Shown one piece after another: positions 11,202 to 23,688 of a stretch of 64,000 nt of DNA (positions are counted from its first letter, which is position 1; every line of letters begins with the position of its first letter). The translations under genes were made by a program, and so were the position numbers. Location of the stretch: contig JAPTOF010000017.1 of the NCBI GenBank assembly GCA_028554755.1, positions 9,734,001 to 9,798,000 of the forward strand. Direction: 5' to 3'. The DNA is from Cordia subcordata. Its lineage: Eukaryota; Streptophyta; Magnoliopsida; Boraginales; Cordiaceae. Below the pieces are notes generated by a model that was not told the origin of the DNA, searched no databases, and saw only the letters and a list, made by a program, of their open reading frames with translations.

Positions 11202-14200
11202 GTCTCCCACTTGGGCAACACTGATTAGTTTTTGAATTTTGAAAACCACATTTTGCATAAAAATGACTCTCAGGTTGAATACAACTTTAGTAGCCACATA
11301 AAAAAATGTTTCAATACAGAATACGGTCCAACAAAGACATTCATGTCGAAGCATAGCAATCGTTATACCATTTATTGGCATAGAACTTTTGTGATCACAA
11401 ACACTAATGCCTCATCGACATGGATTCCATGGTGTGATAAAGTATCGTGTGGTATTTGGCACATGTGATCCAACTATAATGATAAACATGTCAATTTCCA
11501 TAATCAGCCATTTTATGGTCATAAAGACCTTGTACGGGATAAGATCCCCTTTATGTTTTCGAAGAAACCTTTAAACTTTAAAGGGCACAAATCCCCTTTA
11601 ATGCCTCTAAACTAAAGCCACTTCATCAAAGAAGCCTTTAACTATATATTTCGAGACTTGAAACTTTAGGCCTGTGTGAGCTGACATGAACTTTATCTGC
11701 ATACTCGCAAATAGTAATCACTAACTGAATATGGTGAGAACAAAAGAAATACTATAAATCATTGAAAAATAACTGCATATATATACTGTATTCCTTCAAT
11801 TTACAATACCTCAATGAAGCATTTGCCAAGCTTCATAAGAAGTTTCCAAAGGTATATAGATTACACCATATTCTATATACTTTAATCTATGCATATAATC
11901 TGCTCACACTTGCACAAATATATGCCAAGCATAAAATGACACTTTACATACTTTTATAGCAATAACTTTTATAAATTCATTCCTTTATTTGCCATTAATA
12001 TTCAAGTCACGCAAGCAAGCAGGAAACAACAATATCATTGAAACACAATCAATGCCAAAATCTCATATTAGAAACTTTATTGTGTAACCTAGAAATTTTA
12101 AAACCACCAGATATAAAACTAGCTACCATATCCAATACTCTCATGCAAGCAAATACTGCTCCCACTAATCAAGTATATCAAACGATAAGTATTTGTATGC
12201 TTAATGAAACCCCTTTAGTTAGTGGAGTAATAGCCCTTAAAGAACCACTCTAATCACACTCAAAAACTTTAAAATTGTTGGATTTCTAACTTATGTAGAA
12301 GAGGAACTCTAGTGAGTGATGTATATGAACATCTCAAATTTAACAAAATCTCGTAGACTAATTTCTTTCAAAACATTATAGTAATTTTATAAACATCTGA
12401 TCTTTATCTGCTTGACTTTAAGAGACAATAAACTTTACATTGGTCTATCTCAAATACTTAACTGAGATTTATGCATCATTCTCATGCTGAAATTGCAATA
12501 TATGCTCTAAGTATGAGACCTTACTACCTTTTTAAACCACAAAAACATGCTCAAACATGAAGGTATATTATCATATGAAAAATAATACTCCCACTGACCT
12601 TCATGTGCACTTAACTCACTTTATGTTTTATTTCTTAAAACTTGTATGTTAGAAGAAAAACATTCATATAATAACAAGTGTAGTTATCTTTCTTAAAGAG
12701 TGTTTAAAATTGAAATAATACACAACTAGAATAGGTCATTAACCTATAATACTTTATCATGAAAAGATTCCACAATAATAACTCCTTCACTAAATTAAAA
12801 TAATATGACCGCTCTATTCATTGACTATCAAATACATAACAACTTACTTTAAATAGTCAATATATGATATATGATTCAAGCCTTATCTTTCTTTCATATT
12901 TTGAAAGTATCCACTTAAAATATAAAACTCAAAATTGCTAATTTAAAACTTAAAATAGCCTTAACACTAGGATACTTCATATACTTTAGAAATACTTCCA
13001 TGTTTGCATTCATTAGATTCACTGCCCTTAACAAACAGTGTACATGAAGGCAATACACCTCTTCCATTCCATGCAAGTGTCACTATAAAATCAAGGTTTG
13101 ACTGGCTTTAAGGCAACATGCAAAAGTCATGATTTATTATTCCAGTACAATCATACATAGATTTATAAAAGTCAAAATTATGAAAGCAAGGAACCATAAT
13201 GTACCAAACAACATGCCATTATTACTTTAATTGTAAACAATGTGAAATAATAATATCCTTGAATCTCAACTCAAACTTTATTATTAAATACATAATAATG
13301 CACATAACATGAACTTGCAACTTGAAGTGTCCAATAAAAATCTTCCCTTTTTGAAGGCCAATAAATAACATGAACTCTTTAAGCATATATAATTTGTCAA
13401 CGTAGTAGAATCTCACACAAATGAATGGTAAACACATATTTCATAGAAGTATTAAATGCTAATAATGACAAAATGGCTTTAGTATCTTTGTCATTCACTT
13501 GTGCTTCTGGAGAAGTTAATAACCTGCAATTACTTCCTTCAAGAAAATAACTGTGACCTATAACTTTAAGAGATAATCTATTCCAGAATCCTTATTAGAA
13601 AAATTTACAAACCACGAGAAATAACCCGCTTCGGTAAAATTATCCAACATGATCCAAAAAACAGTCTAACTGGAATAAAAGATGTTCTAGAATCCTTATT
13701 GAGTCTTCTAAACCTTAATTGATAAATTATGAAGACATCAACTAAGACAACTTTAAAACCTCATATAAAAATACGTTTACTTTATACATGGAGTGCCTCC
13801 AAGTAAACTAGAAACGTATCATGTATGCATTAATTTAACTTAACAAAAGTTACCCCAAGTTTTCAGCTTTAATGTGAGGGAGCATAGTCCGATTGAATTT
13901 CACTTAGTTATTGTAAAAGTCAAACTTAAACAACATTTGCAGGTAAGTAGAACAATATAATGATATTGATATATTAAACTTTGAGTGATGATAAACTCAA
14001 AAATAGCAAGCTCACGAAAAACTAGTTTTCTATTTTTTAAATTATTCTATCATGACTTGAAAGGTCATATAAATTAATTTCTAATCTTGAAAAAAAAATG
14101 CTACACTTTAGTGTAAATAAATGATCATTGAAATCCACACAAAATAGAGATTAAATAAATTTAATAAACTTTATATTTTTTTATAGGGAAAAACTCCATA

Positions 14201-14960
14201 CCTCCATAAGTAGAATTACATAATATCTTGATATATGATGTAGAGAAAGTCAAAAAACACTTTCAACATGAATAGAATATCACTTGTCTTTATATACTTT
14301 ATAATCTCAATTTTCTTATTAATTTGGAGGAATCCAGACCAGATTATAAATAAAACTTAATTGAAACTTCAAATTAGTGCAAAACAAAAAAGGATAAAAA
14401 TAATTATAGCTAGCAAGATCTGAACAAATTGATCATTCAAGGAATGTTGCTAATTGTAATATTAATATAACATTACATATTACAACATAATTAATATCTA
14501 TAATGAAGTAACAGCAACATCCTCTTGAGAGTTCAAAGTACGTCACCGCATATTCCCCTTCGGGCAGAATATACAACATACGATATGAACCTCCCACTTG
14601 TGGATTGACTAACCCTATTGATTTATCTTTTTTAATCTTTGTTTTCTCGAGGCCTATGTATGCCGACAGATAAATTAATTAAATTAATTTTTAGATCTTT
14701 TGATAAGTCTTCATCAAATCTTATTATACCAAAAAAAAATGCCTCCCTCCTTATCGTTTCTTTTTTTCCCACTGCTATGAAAGCTTGTTAATTCAAAAAG
14801 AATTCGTAGACTTCTGAAAAAAGTTTTGTTAATTCTTGTTTTACGAAGACTAAAGCGACAACTGTTATCAATCTCACTCGTCACAAAAGAAATGGCCTCC
14901 ACAATTTTTTGTTGAATTCATATTGAGAGCGACTTGTTATAAAACATATTCTTTCTCCAA
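11202..14960 (-). mobile_element. Non-coding interior of truncated LTR element
   Basis: About 3.7 kb of AT-rich sequence adjoins the inner side of the LTR at 10746. No frame above about 90 codons shows gag, protease, integrase or RT motifs. The duplicated host block resumes at about 14965, so the inserted DNA probably ends between 14600 and 14960. That would make a large, non-coding element that lost its 5' LTR. The right boundary is inferred, not seen. Confidence 0.4.
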
Positions 14961-14964
14961 AAAA

Positions 14965-15100
14965 ACAGAAATTTTAACCTTTCAAGTGCCGAAGTATAAT
15001 ACTAGTAAGATAACAAGCCTTGAAACATGGAGCCGATGGTATATATGCAACGACTACTACTCAGGTCGGCACCGTTGATAAACTATAACATTAAAATCTT
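14965..15100 (+). repeat. Duplicated host block, continuation of copy 1
   Basis: ACAGAAATTTTAACCTTTCAAGT...AACATGGAGCCGA, then ACCGTTGATAAACT, matches 19000-19120. A short frame from the ATG at 15037 reaches a stop after 21 codons; its counterpart starts at 19063. I do not recognise the peptide. Confidence 0.45.
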
Positions 15101-15551
15101 GTTTATTGGATTGTGGATCTCCAATATATTAACTGCTCTTTCTTAGCAATATAAGTCTTTCATAAAATTCAGATCTCAAAAAAAGAAAGTAATGGGAGAG
15201 AGAAAATGCATTTTTTTAGATATCACTTTCTCTAGACATTAAATTTCATGAATTGTTAATATTACGTTATATGCATATAAAAGATTGAGATTTTCCTCTA
15301 GTAGAATAGATAATATGAAAATGAAAGGATTAGATCCCTTACTTTCGCTTACAAATAGTTGGTTGAGGTGATAGTGAGACTTTATTTGAGGAGGGTAGGA
15401 GAATACAAGTTTGAATTTTGGTAAACACATTTGTTGGGAGAGCTTTTCATTGCTCCTGGCCTGATAAAAATTAGTCTCCAGGCAAATACAACTTGAGATA
15501 CCCTAACTCAAAGAGGAAAAAAAAATCACTCTCTTATTTTCTGCACTCTTA
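15101..15551. other. AT-rich spacer
   Basis: No gene, RNA or repeat boundary could be supported here. A minus-strand frame at 15239-15430 has no recognisable similarity. Confidence 0.5.
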
Positions 15552-16605
15552 GGCAATGTTTGGTTCAAGGAATAAAAACTTATTCCCAAAAATTACATTC
15601 CGAGGAATCACATTCCTCTTGGGAATGATATAAAAACTGTTTGGTATATCAAAAGTATTTCTAGGAAAATTTTAAAGTATTTCTAAGAATGCTGTCATGT
15701 TATGTTTGGTTTAAATCTAACATTTTTGGGAATCTTGGACTATTTTTCATAAATATCCCTAATTAAAAAATATTATGAGAAAAATATAAAATTAATTTAT
15801 TTCATTATTTTTAATTTTTATTTTTACTTATAAGTAATTTAATGATTATCAATTTTTAATTTATTATTTGTTCAATTAATTAATTATTATAATTTTTAAT
15901 TCATTGATTCATTCATTCATTCATCATTTTTATATAAATTTTAAATTATTTAATTTGTTTCTTATTAACTTTTTAATTAATTAATTAACTTATTGATTAA
16001 TTTATTAATTAATTACTTTAAATTATTATAATTATTAATTAATTAATTAATCTTTCAATTGATTAATTAAATTAATTCATTTTTCATTGTTTTTATTTTT
16101 TATTTAATTAAATTTTAATTATTTTTATTTTTAATGATCTTTTTTAAATTATTTTTATTTTTAATATCAAGTTATTATTTTTAAAATTTTAAGTTATATA
16201 ATTTCTATTTTTATTTTTACTTTTATTTTTAATAGTTAATTTTTATTTTTAATTAATTAATTTATTTATTAGATCATTTGATTATTTATTTTAATTACTT
16301 AATTTATTTTATTATTAATAAATTTATATTTATTTTTATTATATTTGTTATTCTTACATAATTAATTTTTTAATTTATTATTTTCTTGTTTCACTTTTTT
16401 ATTGTATGTGTGAGCATCTTAAGTAGGAGCTTTTTGGGCCTTTGTAATTACTTTACACATTCTCAGAATTTGGGAATGTAAGATTTGTACCCTCTAACAT
16501 GGGAATGAAAATTGGCCAATTCATAAAAATATTGAATTTCTAAGAATGTGATATTATTAGGAGTTTTTTTCATTCTGTGAACTAAACATGGAAATCCAAC
16601 ATTTC
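15552..16605. mobile_element. hAT-like non-autonomous element (large MITE)
   Basis: An 8 bp direct repeat CACTCTTA lies at 15544-15551 and 16606-16613, the target-duplication length of hAT transposons. The ends are weak inverted repeats (GGCAATGTTTGG against GAAATGTTGG on the opposite strand). A second inverted pair lies just inside: ATGTTTGGTTCAAGGAAT at the left against ATTCTGTGAACTAAACAT at the right. The interior is extremely AT-rich TTAATTAA-type sequence with no coding capacity, so it would need a transposase in trans. Confidence 0.6.
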
Positions 16606-16659
16606 CACTCTTACACTCCTAGGAATCCTATAGAATTTTGTGAAATAAATGCCCACTTA

Positions 16660-17745
16660 TGGTAAATTAAAATACCCCTGAGATTTTTGTAATTTGAAAT
16701 CCAATGTAACGTTTGTTATCAAGGTTACCAAAAGGACAATATTGTGGATGGTCTGTAATGCTTACTATTTTTCCCAAGTTAGTCTCAAAGTTACAAAATT
16801 AATAAAAATGGTCCTCAATATTTACTATTTGTCCCAAATTAATCCCAAATATTACAAAAGTAGCACAAATTATCCTGAATGTTTGCAAAATATTACTCCA
16901 TCAATCATCTGCCACCAATTCAACGTTAAAAGTACGAAAAAAATGCGAGGTGCCACCGGAATATAATTACTAGTACTCTTTAGTTAATTAAAAAAAAAAA
17001 AGATACAGCGTATCCAATCTATGATGAAATAACCAATATATCCTTAAGCCAAAAGAAAAAAGAAATTGTTACTATTGCTCATTTCTTTATTTATGTCTTA
17101 ATTTTTTGTTAGTTCATTGAGTTTATATAAAATTATAAAAGGATTAAACTAGAATTTTTCATGTTCATTCCTACGAAATTGATCTTGTATGAAGTTACAC
17201 AATTTGTCCTTTTAAATGTTGGATTGGAGTATTTTAAGTTAACATGATACGGAATTAATTTTGATATTTTTTAAATATTTTGGGTGTTTTTATTATTTTG
17301 GCGTTTAAAATAGGGTGATATGAGTGGTAAGTCACACTTTCCCGTTACTATTGACGTTGAATGATGGGCTGGATCAATGGAACAACAATTTGTAAACATT
17401 AGGTTACTTTTGATGTTGAATTGAATGACGGATGGATCAACGGAAAAATAATTTACAAACATTAGGAATCATGTACACTACTTTTGTAACATTGAGGATT
17501 AATTTGAAAAAATTGATAAACGTTCCAGACCATTTGCGTTACTTTGTAACATTGAGTACTAATTAAAAAAAGAAAAAAAAAATTACCAGACCATTTGTGT
17601 TACTTTGTAACATTGAGTACTAATTTAACAAAAAAAAATAGTAAAAAGGACTAATTTTACCACACCGTTTGTGTTACTTTGTAACATTGAGTACTATTTT
17701 TTTTTTTTTTAAAAAAAAGTAAACAAGACTATTCATAAAATTTTC
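16660..17745. mobile_element. Foldback-type element with tandem-repeat arms
   Basis: The left arm (about 16690-16900) and right arm (about 17440-17720) are inverted copies. For example, the reverse complement of 16850-16895 aligns with 17455-17500 around the shared CTACTTTTGTAA motif and GGATTAATTT. Each arm is internally repeated: in the right arm CCAGACCATTTGTGTTACTT recurs at about 17526, 17588 and (as CCACACCGTTTG) 17660, with a period of about 62 to 72 bp. The centre carries no gene. This arrangement is that of foldback or MULE-like elements with composite inverted repeats. Confidence 0.55.
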
Positions 17746-17989
17746 CCTTATCAAAATGTTGTTGGATAGGGCTGAATATTTGACTAAGAAATGTAAGAAA
17801 CCATGCCAAGTTAAGTGGTTAAGGTTCTATTGTTTACCAATATTGTTCTCTTTTGGCGGTAAGACAAAGTTACCAAACAATTTCTCTCTATTTCCAAAAA
17901 AATATGTTCTTTATCACTTTCCATGTTGTCATTGTGTAATGGTTTGTTGAGCTAACACCTCTGAGTTCTTATGTTCCTCTCTTCTGCCG
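17746..17989. other. AT-rich spacer
   Basis: A short plus-strand frame (17756-17950) has no recognisable similarity. Nothing else was seen. Confidence 0.4.
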
Positions 17990-18220
17990 CTGTTTTCTCA
18001 TTGCGTATTTCTATAACATCATGTTGGGCTAACACATCTTCATTTTCTTTTCTTCTTGTTGTACTTCTTCTTTTAAATATTTTTTCGCGTTCTAATTATC
18101 TAGTCTACTAAATAAGTCAGAGGCTGCCTATTCACGTTTAAGGATAAATTTAATAATTGTTATTGATGCTAAAGGCATTGGAAGATATCATTTTATAAAG
18201 AGAGGAAAACATATATATCT
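17990..18220 (+). repeat. Duplicated host block, copy 2
   Basis: Diverged copy of 9855-10090 (see there). The two copies are about 8.1 kb apart in the same orientation. Confidence 0.6.
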
Positions 18221-20289
18221 TGACATCTTTTATTTTTCGGCTTATACTAGAGACTTGCTATATATTTCTTTGCTTTTTTAACTTTATGTGATCGACTTAT
18301 ACTGGCGGATATATTTATTATGAATGAAAAATTGGTATATAAACACCATGATCTAATTTAATTTATTTTATAAAAAAATCAAAGACTTAGTCTTAAAAAA
18401 AGAATAAACATAACACCAAATCGAGGACTAGCTAGCATATAAACAAAGAATTTTACAACAGAAAACCATCAAAGAAAACAAAGTTATAACAAAGTTTTGT
18501 TTTTATCAAGTCTAGATTTACAAAAATTGATACTAAATATAGAGTTAGTAGTACATTTTTCAAAATAAGTTATTTCTCGCAAAACAAATAAAGCCTAAGT
18601 ATTTTGGCAGAATGTTTGATATTTTTCTTGTACGTTGTTTTAGAAGTGAAGGAAAATGATTATTTGTCCAAAAAAAAAAGGAAAAAGAAAAAGAGCTGAT
18701 ACCAGGTTTGTTAATTATCAAATTTTTGTTTTCTCACTGATACCAAAGCTAATAGATAAAATTAATACTCGTTAATCGACTCCACCATTATGCATTGACT
18801 TGATTTTGAAAGGAAACTCGTAATTGCTGTTACCACTCATATATAAGGTTCAAATTTAAGAAATGATATTTAATTTGGCGCGCCAAAAAAAGAAACGATA
18901 ATTAATTAACTTTAAAACACATGCATTTCCTATTTCTATTTCTTTACTTTTCTGGTTTTAGTTATTATATATACACCCTCAGAAACACCATGTAGCGACA
19001 GAAATTTACCCTTCAAGTTCCAAATTACGTAGTTTCAATAAGTTAACACACCTGCTTCAGAAATGGAGCCGAGTGAAATATGGACCACTAGTGAGATTAT
19101 TGGTACCATTGATAAGCTCTTGGCTTGAGAAATGGAGCCGAGGGAAAAGACCTTGAAGATTTTAGTGATCGATCTGAAACCGGGAATAGTGTTTGTAATA
19201 TCAAGTTTTTTTTTTTTTATTTAATTTTTTACTTTTAGTCAAGATTAACTGTTACTTTGTATGTTATAAAAGTCGATTGAATTACTTAGTTTAAAAACAT
19301 TATATTAATAAGCCCAGCAAGATTGCATTATGTTTATATATACTAATTACCTTGATTAATATGCTATGAAACGCCGAGACTCCGGAAGCTTGTGTGTCCG
19401 TGCGCTATACGTGTCGGACATTGATATTATCCCGACACTCTCTGACACGTGTCCAATAATTTTAATTATTTTTATTTTTTTTGATACCCTCCTGACACCC
19501 CTCAACACTTCTTAACACTTTTCCAACATGTGTTCACCAAATACTGAACAATGTTTTAATCTTTCTTCAATAATAACTAAAGTAATAAATTTTGCATTTT
19601 TAATGTAAATATAAGTCTATAACTTAGAGGTAAAAAATAAAATACTCTTTAGAAAAATAATATACAACTTTTTAAATATATTTATTATAAAATATTTCTA
19701 GATATAATTTTATAATATTTTAAATATCATCTTTAAAATAGTAAAAAATTAATATTTTATACTAATCTATTTAACTCTCTATTTCAGCCTACGTTTGTAT
19801 CAAATGCTAATCTATTTAACCTTCTATTTCACCCTATATTTGGAGTAATTCTATCTTCTTTTTCTTTTATAATTCCTATATAAAATTTTACCCTTTAAAA
19901 CTTGTCTAATTTCAATCACTTATCTATTACTTTGCTCAACAACACGCAATAGGTGAATATATCTAGTTTATGATAAAAAGTTTATTTATTATATATGATA
20001 TTTATGGAATGTATCCCAACGTGTTGTATTCTAATTTTTTTTTTAAAAATACATATTGATGTGTCGCCATGTTAGGACACATGTCTGCATATCAAGTCTA
20101 TGCTCCATATTAATATGTGATATTAATATTGAAACAGAGACAAAAAGTAAGCAACTTCAATCCAGCATCTCAAAGGTATTTTGCGAGTTGATGGATTGGA
20201 TCTCCCATATTTTCGGACCTAGAACTGATTATTTTTGTGTATTTTTTTGCTAAGGTTCAGAATTCTTTTTGTTACTTGTTTGGACTGAA
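18221..20289. other. AT-rich intergenic, no supported gene
   Basis: The segment at 19010-19200 continues the duplicated host block, with two ATGGAGCCGAG starts at 19063 and 19130 opening short unrecognised frames. A palindrome TTTGGCGCGCCAAA lies near 18876. The stretch 19380-19540 and 20050-20110 contains GACACGTGTCC-type motifs that look like transposon debris. No larger frame was recognisable. Confidence 0.45.
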
Positions 20290-20482
20290 GCACATACACA
20301 ATGTACAGTTTGGTTTTTTGGGTCAAACGTTCTAATTGTAAAGGGGTGGCTCGGTTTGGCCCTCCACCTTTTGTTGTCTACTTTTTTGTTGTACTTGGCC
20401 TTGCTTCTACTTTGTAAGTTTCATTTCATCTAATCAAATCCCAGGAAGTCCCTCCTCTCCCACCAAAAACAAAAAAAAAAAA
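20290..20482 (+). mobile_element. LINE-like 3' tail (plus strand) with poly(A)
   Basis: The stretch ends CTCCCACCAAAAAC followed by an A run at about 20468-20482. It is homologous in inverted orientation to 1985-2205. The end-in-poly(A) structure and absence of terminal repeats suit a 5'-truncated non-LTR retrotransposon. Confidence 0.45.
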
Positions 20483-21156
20483 AGATAAAACACATTTTGA
20501 GCCTTTGGCTTGATTTAAGTAGTTTTCTTCTGAACATTTACTCAAAGCTCTTAGCTAGGTGGATCTGATTCCTTTGAGTGAAGGGTATTGTTCTCTTGAG
20601 TCGTGCCTTGTGTTGCTTCTTTTTTCTCCATGTTTTTTCCACTGTCAGATAGCGTTTACACGAACAATTAGCAATTGAACTTGTTAATGCCCATTCTTTT
20701 TCTAGTTTTCACTTCGAAATTCGGATTGTTATCTCTATATCAAATATAGGCAACTCATGTTAGATATAGTCCATAAGCATATAAAAATATTTTCATTAGT
20801 TTAGAAGGCAAACATACAGCTAAGTTTTTAGGCAAATTAACTAATTGATTTGTCTCTTGATTGATAAATATCTATGCAACTCACACTAGATTGAAAGGAA
20901 TTTCCGAAAGGCAAACATCAATTACTGAGGGTGATAGCTAAAACACAAACTAAAACCAGGAGTTATTAAAATTTCTAGTTAGTCAATTTATAAAATCTGA
21001 CTGATTCTGATTGCGCGCACGTAAATATATGTGTGTTTATATATAATGTATAAATAGATGATACGAGAGAATAATTAATGTGGGAAGATCTCAATTCGAT
21101 CTGCTACTGTATCTAGTCATCCCCTAACACGTGATACACATGCACAGAACACCAAG
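20483..21156. other. Intergenic, no supported gene
   Basis: No frame with recognisable similarity was seen. This segment ends at the copia 1 target duplication. Confidence 0.5.
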
Positions 21157-21161
21157 CTAGG

Positions 21162-21494
21162 TGTTGGGGAAAAACATGCAAACACGAAGAATACGAGAAG
21201 AAATAATGGACACAAGAAATTACGTGGTTCGGCTTTAAAGCCTACGTCCACGGGCAGCAGAGAATAATTCTATTACTGATCACGAATGCTTCAAGGCTCT
21301 CACTTTGGTTTCTCTATCACACATAACATAATGAGTATTGCCACATATTTATAGTGCAAAGATTTCCTAAACCTATTAAGCAGAAAAGGCAACTAATTAA
21401 TTATGTGCTACAAAAGGTAACAAGCGAATAAGGTAATATGTTAACAAGGAAATTTGCTATTCTTGTTGCCCAAGAATACGGGCCACATTCAACA
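21162..21494 (-). repeat. 3' LTR of copia 1
   Basis: TGTTGGGG...TTCAACA, 333 bp, pairs with 26426-26758. A TATAAATA box lies on the minus strand at 21346-21353. Confidence 0.96.
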
Positions 21495-21510
21495 AATCTC
21501 CACCTTGGCA
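21495..21510 (-). other. Polypurine tract of copia 1
   Basis: On the minus strand the sequence is CCAAGGTGGAGATT directly before the 3' LTR, the expected plus-strand primer. Confidence 0.8.
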
Positions 21511-21601
21511 CGTATTCGCTCCAATCAATACACCATCATCCCTGCAGCCAACTGCCTTTAAGAGCTCAATGCTCCGCACCGCAAATAGCAACCAAGTCTA
21601 A

Positions 21602-22338
21602 TCAATGCTTAAACTTGCTGACTGGAACCACCTTAGTCATCATATCTGCTGGATTCTTATGGGTAGATATCTTCTGCACCGATATGATTTCTTGTGATAC
21701 AACATCTCTGATAAAATTATATCTGATATCAATGTGTTTAGTCCTCTCATGATACATCTGATTCTTCGTCAGATGGATTGCACTTTGGCTATCACAAAAG
21801 ACTGTACTTGTATCTTGCTGCAGTCCAAGATCACGAACCAGGCCTTGTAACCACATGGCCTCCTTCACAGCTTCTGCAATTGCCATGTACTCCGCTTCAG
21901 TAGTCGACAATGCCACAGTAGACTGTAATGTCGCTTTCCAACTGATAGCACACCCAGAGAGAGTAAACACGTAACCCGTCAGAGATCTTCTCTTATCAAG
22001 GTCACCCGCAAAGTCTGAATCACAATAACCCACCAACCTTGCGCAATCTCCAGTCATCTTGCTAAATAGCAATCCTATATTCGCAGTGCCACGCAAATAT
22101 CTCATTATCTATTTCACCGCTTCCTAGTGTGTTTTCCCAGGTGATGCCATATACCTGCTCACAATACTAACTACATGTGAAATATCAGGACGAGTGCACA
22201 CCATAGCATACATCAAGCTACCAACAGCACTCGAGTATGGAACATGAGACATATGCTCCACCTCCTCCTCAGTTTTAGGTGACAAATCTGCAGACAACTT
22301 GAAATGAGCAGTAAGCGGCACACTCACAGGCTTTGCTT
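21602..22338 (-). pseudogene. copia 1 RNase H and RT tail, broken
   Basis: RNase H motifs in order are [10 protein letters not shown], a TEAEYMA box, [10 protein letters not shown] and HIDIRY...H/NFIRD, ending in ADMMTK. This is the standard copia C terminus. The frame at 21602-22105 is open for 167 codons but is cut from the upstream part by a TAG near 22108-22110, where copia 2 has Trp in KWIMRYL. The segment upstream (22124-22390, PVSVPL...CTRPDISH) is the RT-RNase H connection and lies in another frame than RT because of a small indel near 22390-22415. Confidence 0.9.
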
Positions 22339-23688
22339 TCAGCATTCCAAACGCTCCAAAGACCTTCTCAATATAACTCTGTTGAGACAAGAAAGCTTCC
22401 CAAAGATTTCTATGTCCAGAATCTCCATGCCAAGAATCTTCTTTGCTGCTCCAAGATCCTTGATCTCAAACTCATCACCTCGTTGCTCCTTTAATTTGTC
22501 GATTGCAGACATGCTTTTAGCAGCAATAAGCATATCATCGACATATAACAACAAGTACGCAAACGAACCATCTGGAAGCCTTTTGAGATATACACAGCTG
22601 TCATAGGCACTCCTTGTGTATCCAACACCTACCATGAATGTGTCAAATCTCTTATACCATTGCCGAGGTGACTGCTTCAACCCATACAAGGACTTCTTCA
22701 GTTTGCAAACATGGTTCTCCTTACCAGGAACTATATTCCCCTCCGGTTGACTCATATAAATTTGCTCTTCAAGATCACCATGCAAAAACGCTGTTTTCAC
22801 ATCTAGCTGCTCAAGCTCTAAGTCATGAAGAGCAATCAAGGCAAGTAAAACCCTGATGGAACTATGCTTCACAACCGGAGAGAACACTTCGTTGAAGTCA
22901 ATACCCTCCCTTTGTGTATAGCCTTTTGCCACCAACCGTGCCTTGTATCGAGGACCTTTAACCTTTGGAGTACCTTCCTTTTTCTTGTAAACCCATTTGC
23001 AACCGACAACTCGCTGTTCCTTAGGCAATTCAACAAGCTCCCACGTTTGATTCTTATGAAGAGACTCAATCTCCTCACTCATGGCACCCACCCACTGAGC
23101 AGAATCTTTCCCAAATATGGCCTCTTTGTATGAATTCGGCTCATGTCCTTCAATTGTTTCGGTAACAGTCAAAGCATAAGCAACAAGATCAGCGTATCCG
23201 TACCTTTGAGGCTCTCTAATCTGTCTCCTTTCTCGCCCAGTAGCAATGCTGTACTTCTGTTGTTCAGGCACATTTTGATCATGTACCTCAGTTGGTTGAG
23301 TCGGCTGAATTTGACTGCTACTATTGCTAGATAGAACATTTGGAACATCAGCAAATATCTCCACCTGCTCTTTGACACCGTGGTCTAAACCAGCTATTGC
23401 TTTCTCCTTTTCTTGGTCTAATAAAGGAGACTCATTGAATATGACATCCCTGCTAATGAGGAAACCTGGAGACTTTGGATCTGTGCACCACAACCTGTAA
23501 CCTTTCCTCTCGGACGCATAGCCTAGAAATATGCATTTCTTTGCCCTCGGCTCCAACTTGCCATCCTTCACGTGAGCGTATGCAGAGCAACCGAACACCC
23601 TCAATCGAGAGTAGTCAGCAGGCTTACCAGACCATAACTCAAAAGGAGTTTTCAATTCAATAGCTTTGGATAGAGACCTATTCACCAA
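22339..23688 (-). pseudogene. copia 1 integrase C-terminus and reverse transcriptase
   Basis: The 449-codon open segment begins in the integrase tail ([19 protein letters not shown], then KCIFLGY) and continues into reverse transcriptase: the WVYKKK and RYKARLVAKGYTQREGIDF strands, the VLLALIA helix, QLDVKTAFLHGDLEE with the first catalytic Asp, YGLKQSPRQWY, and the catalytic box LLYVDDML. Both catalytic aspartates of YVDD are present. It would synthesise element cDNA in virus-like particles. Codon composition matches copia 2, and the protein identity of the two copies is high. Its neighbours are out of frame, so no full polyprotein can be made. Confidence 0.93.

Noticed and set aside
13222..13437. 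Minus-strand frame in the interior of the LTR element at 10746
   Set aside because: AT-driven random frame, no gag or pol motif.
18690..18705. GCTGATACCA resembling a minus-strand tRNA-Met primer site that could belong to the LTR at 10746
   Set aside because: It lacks two bases of the usual GCTCTGATACCA, there is no LTR start next to it, and it lies beyond the resumed duplicated host block.
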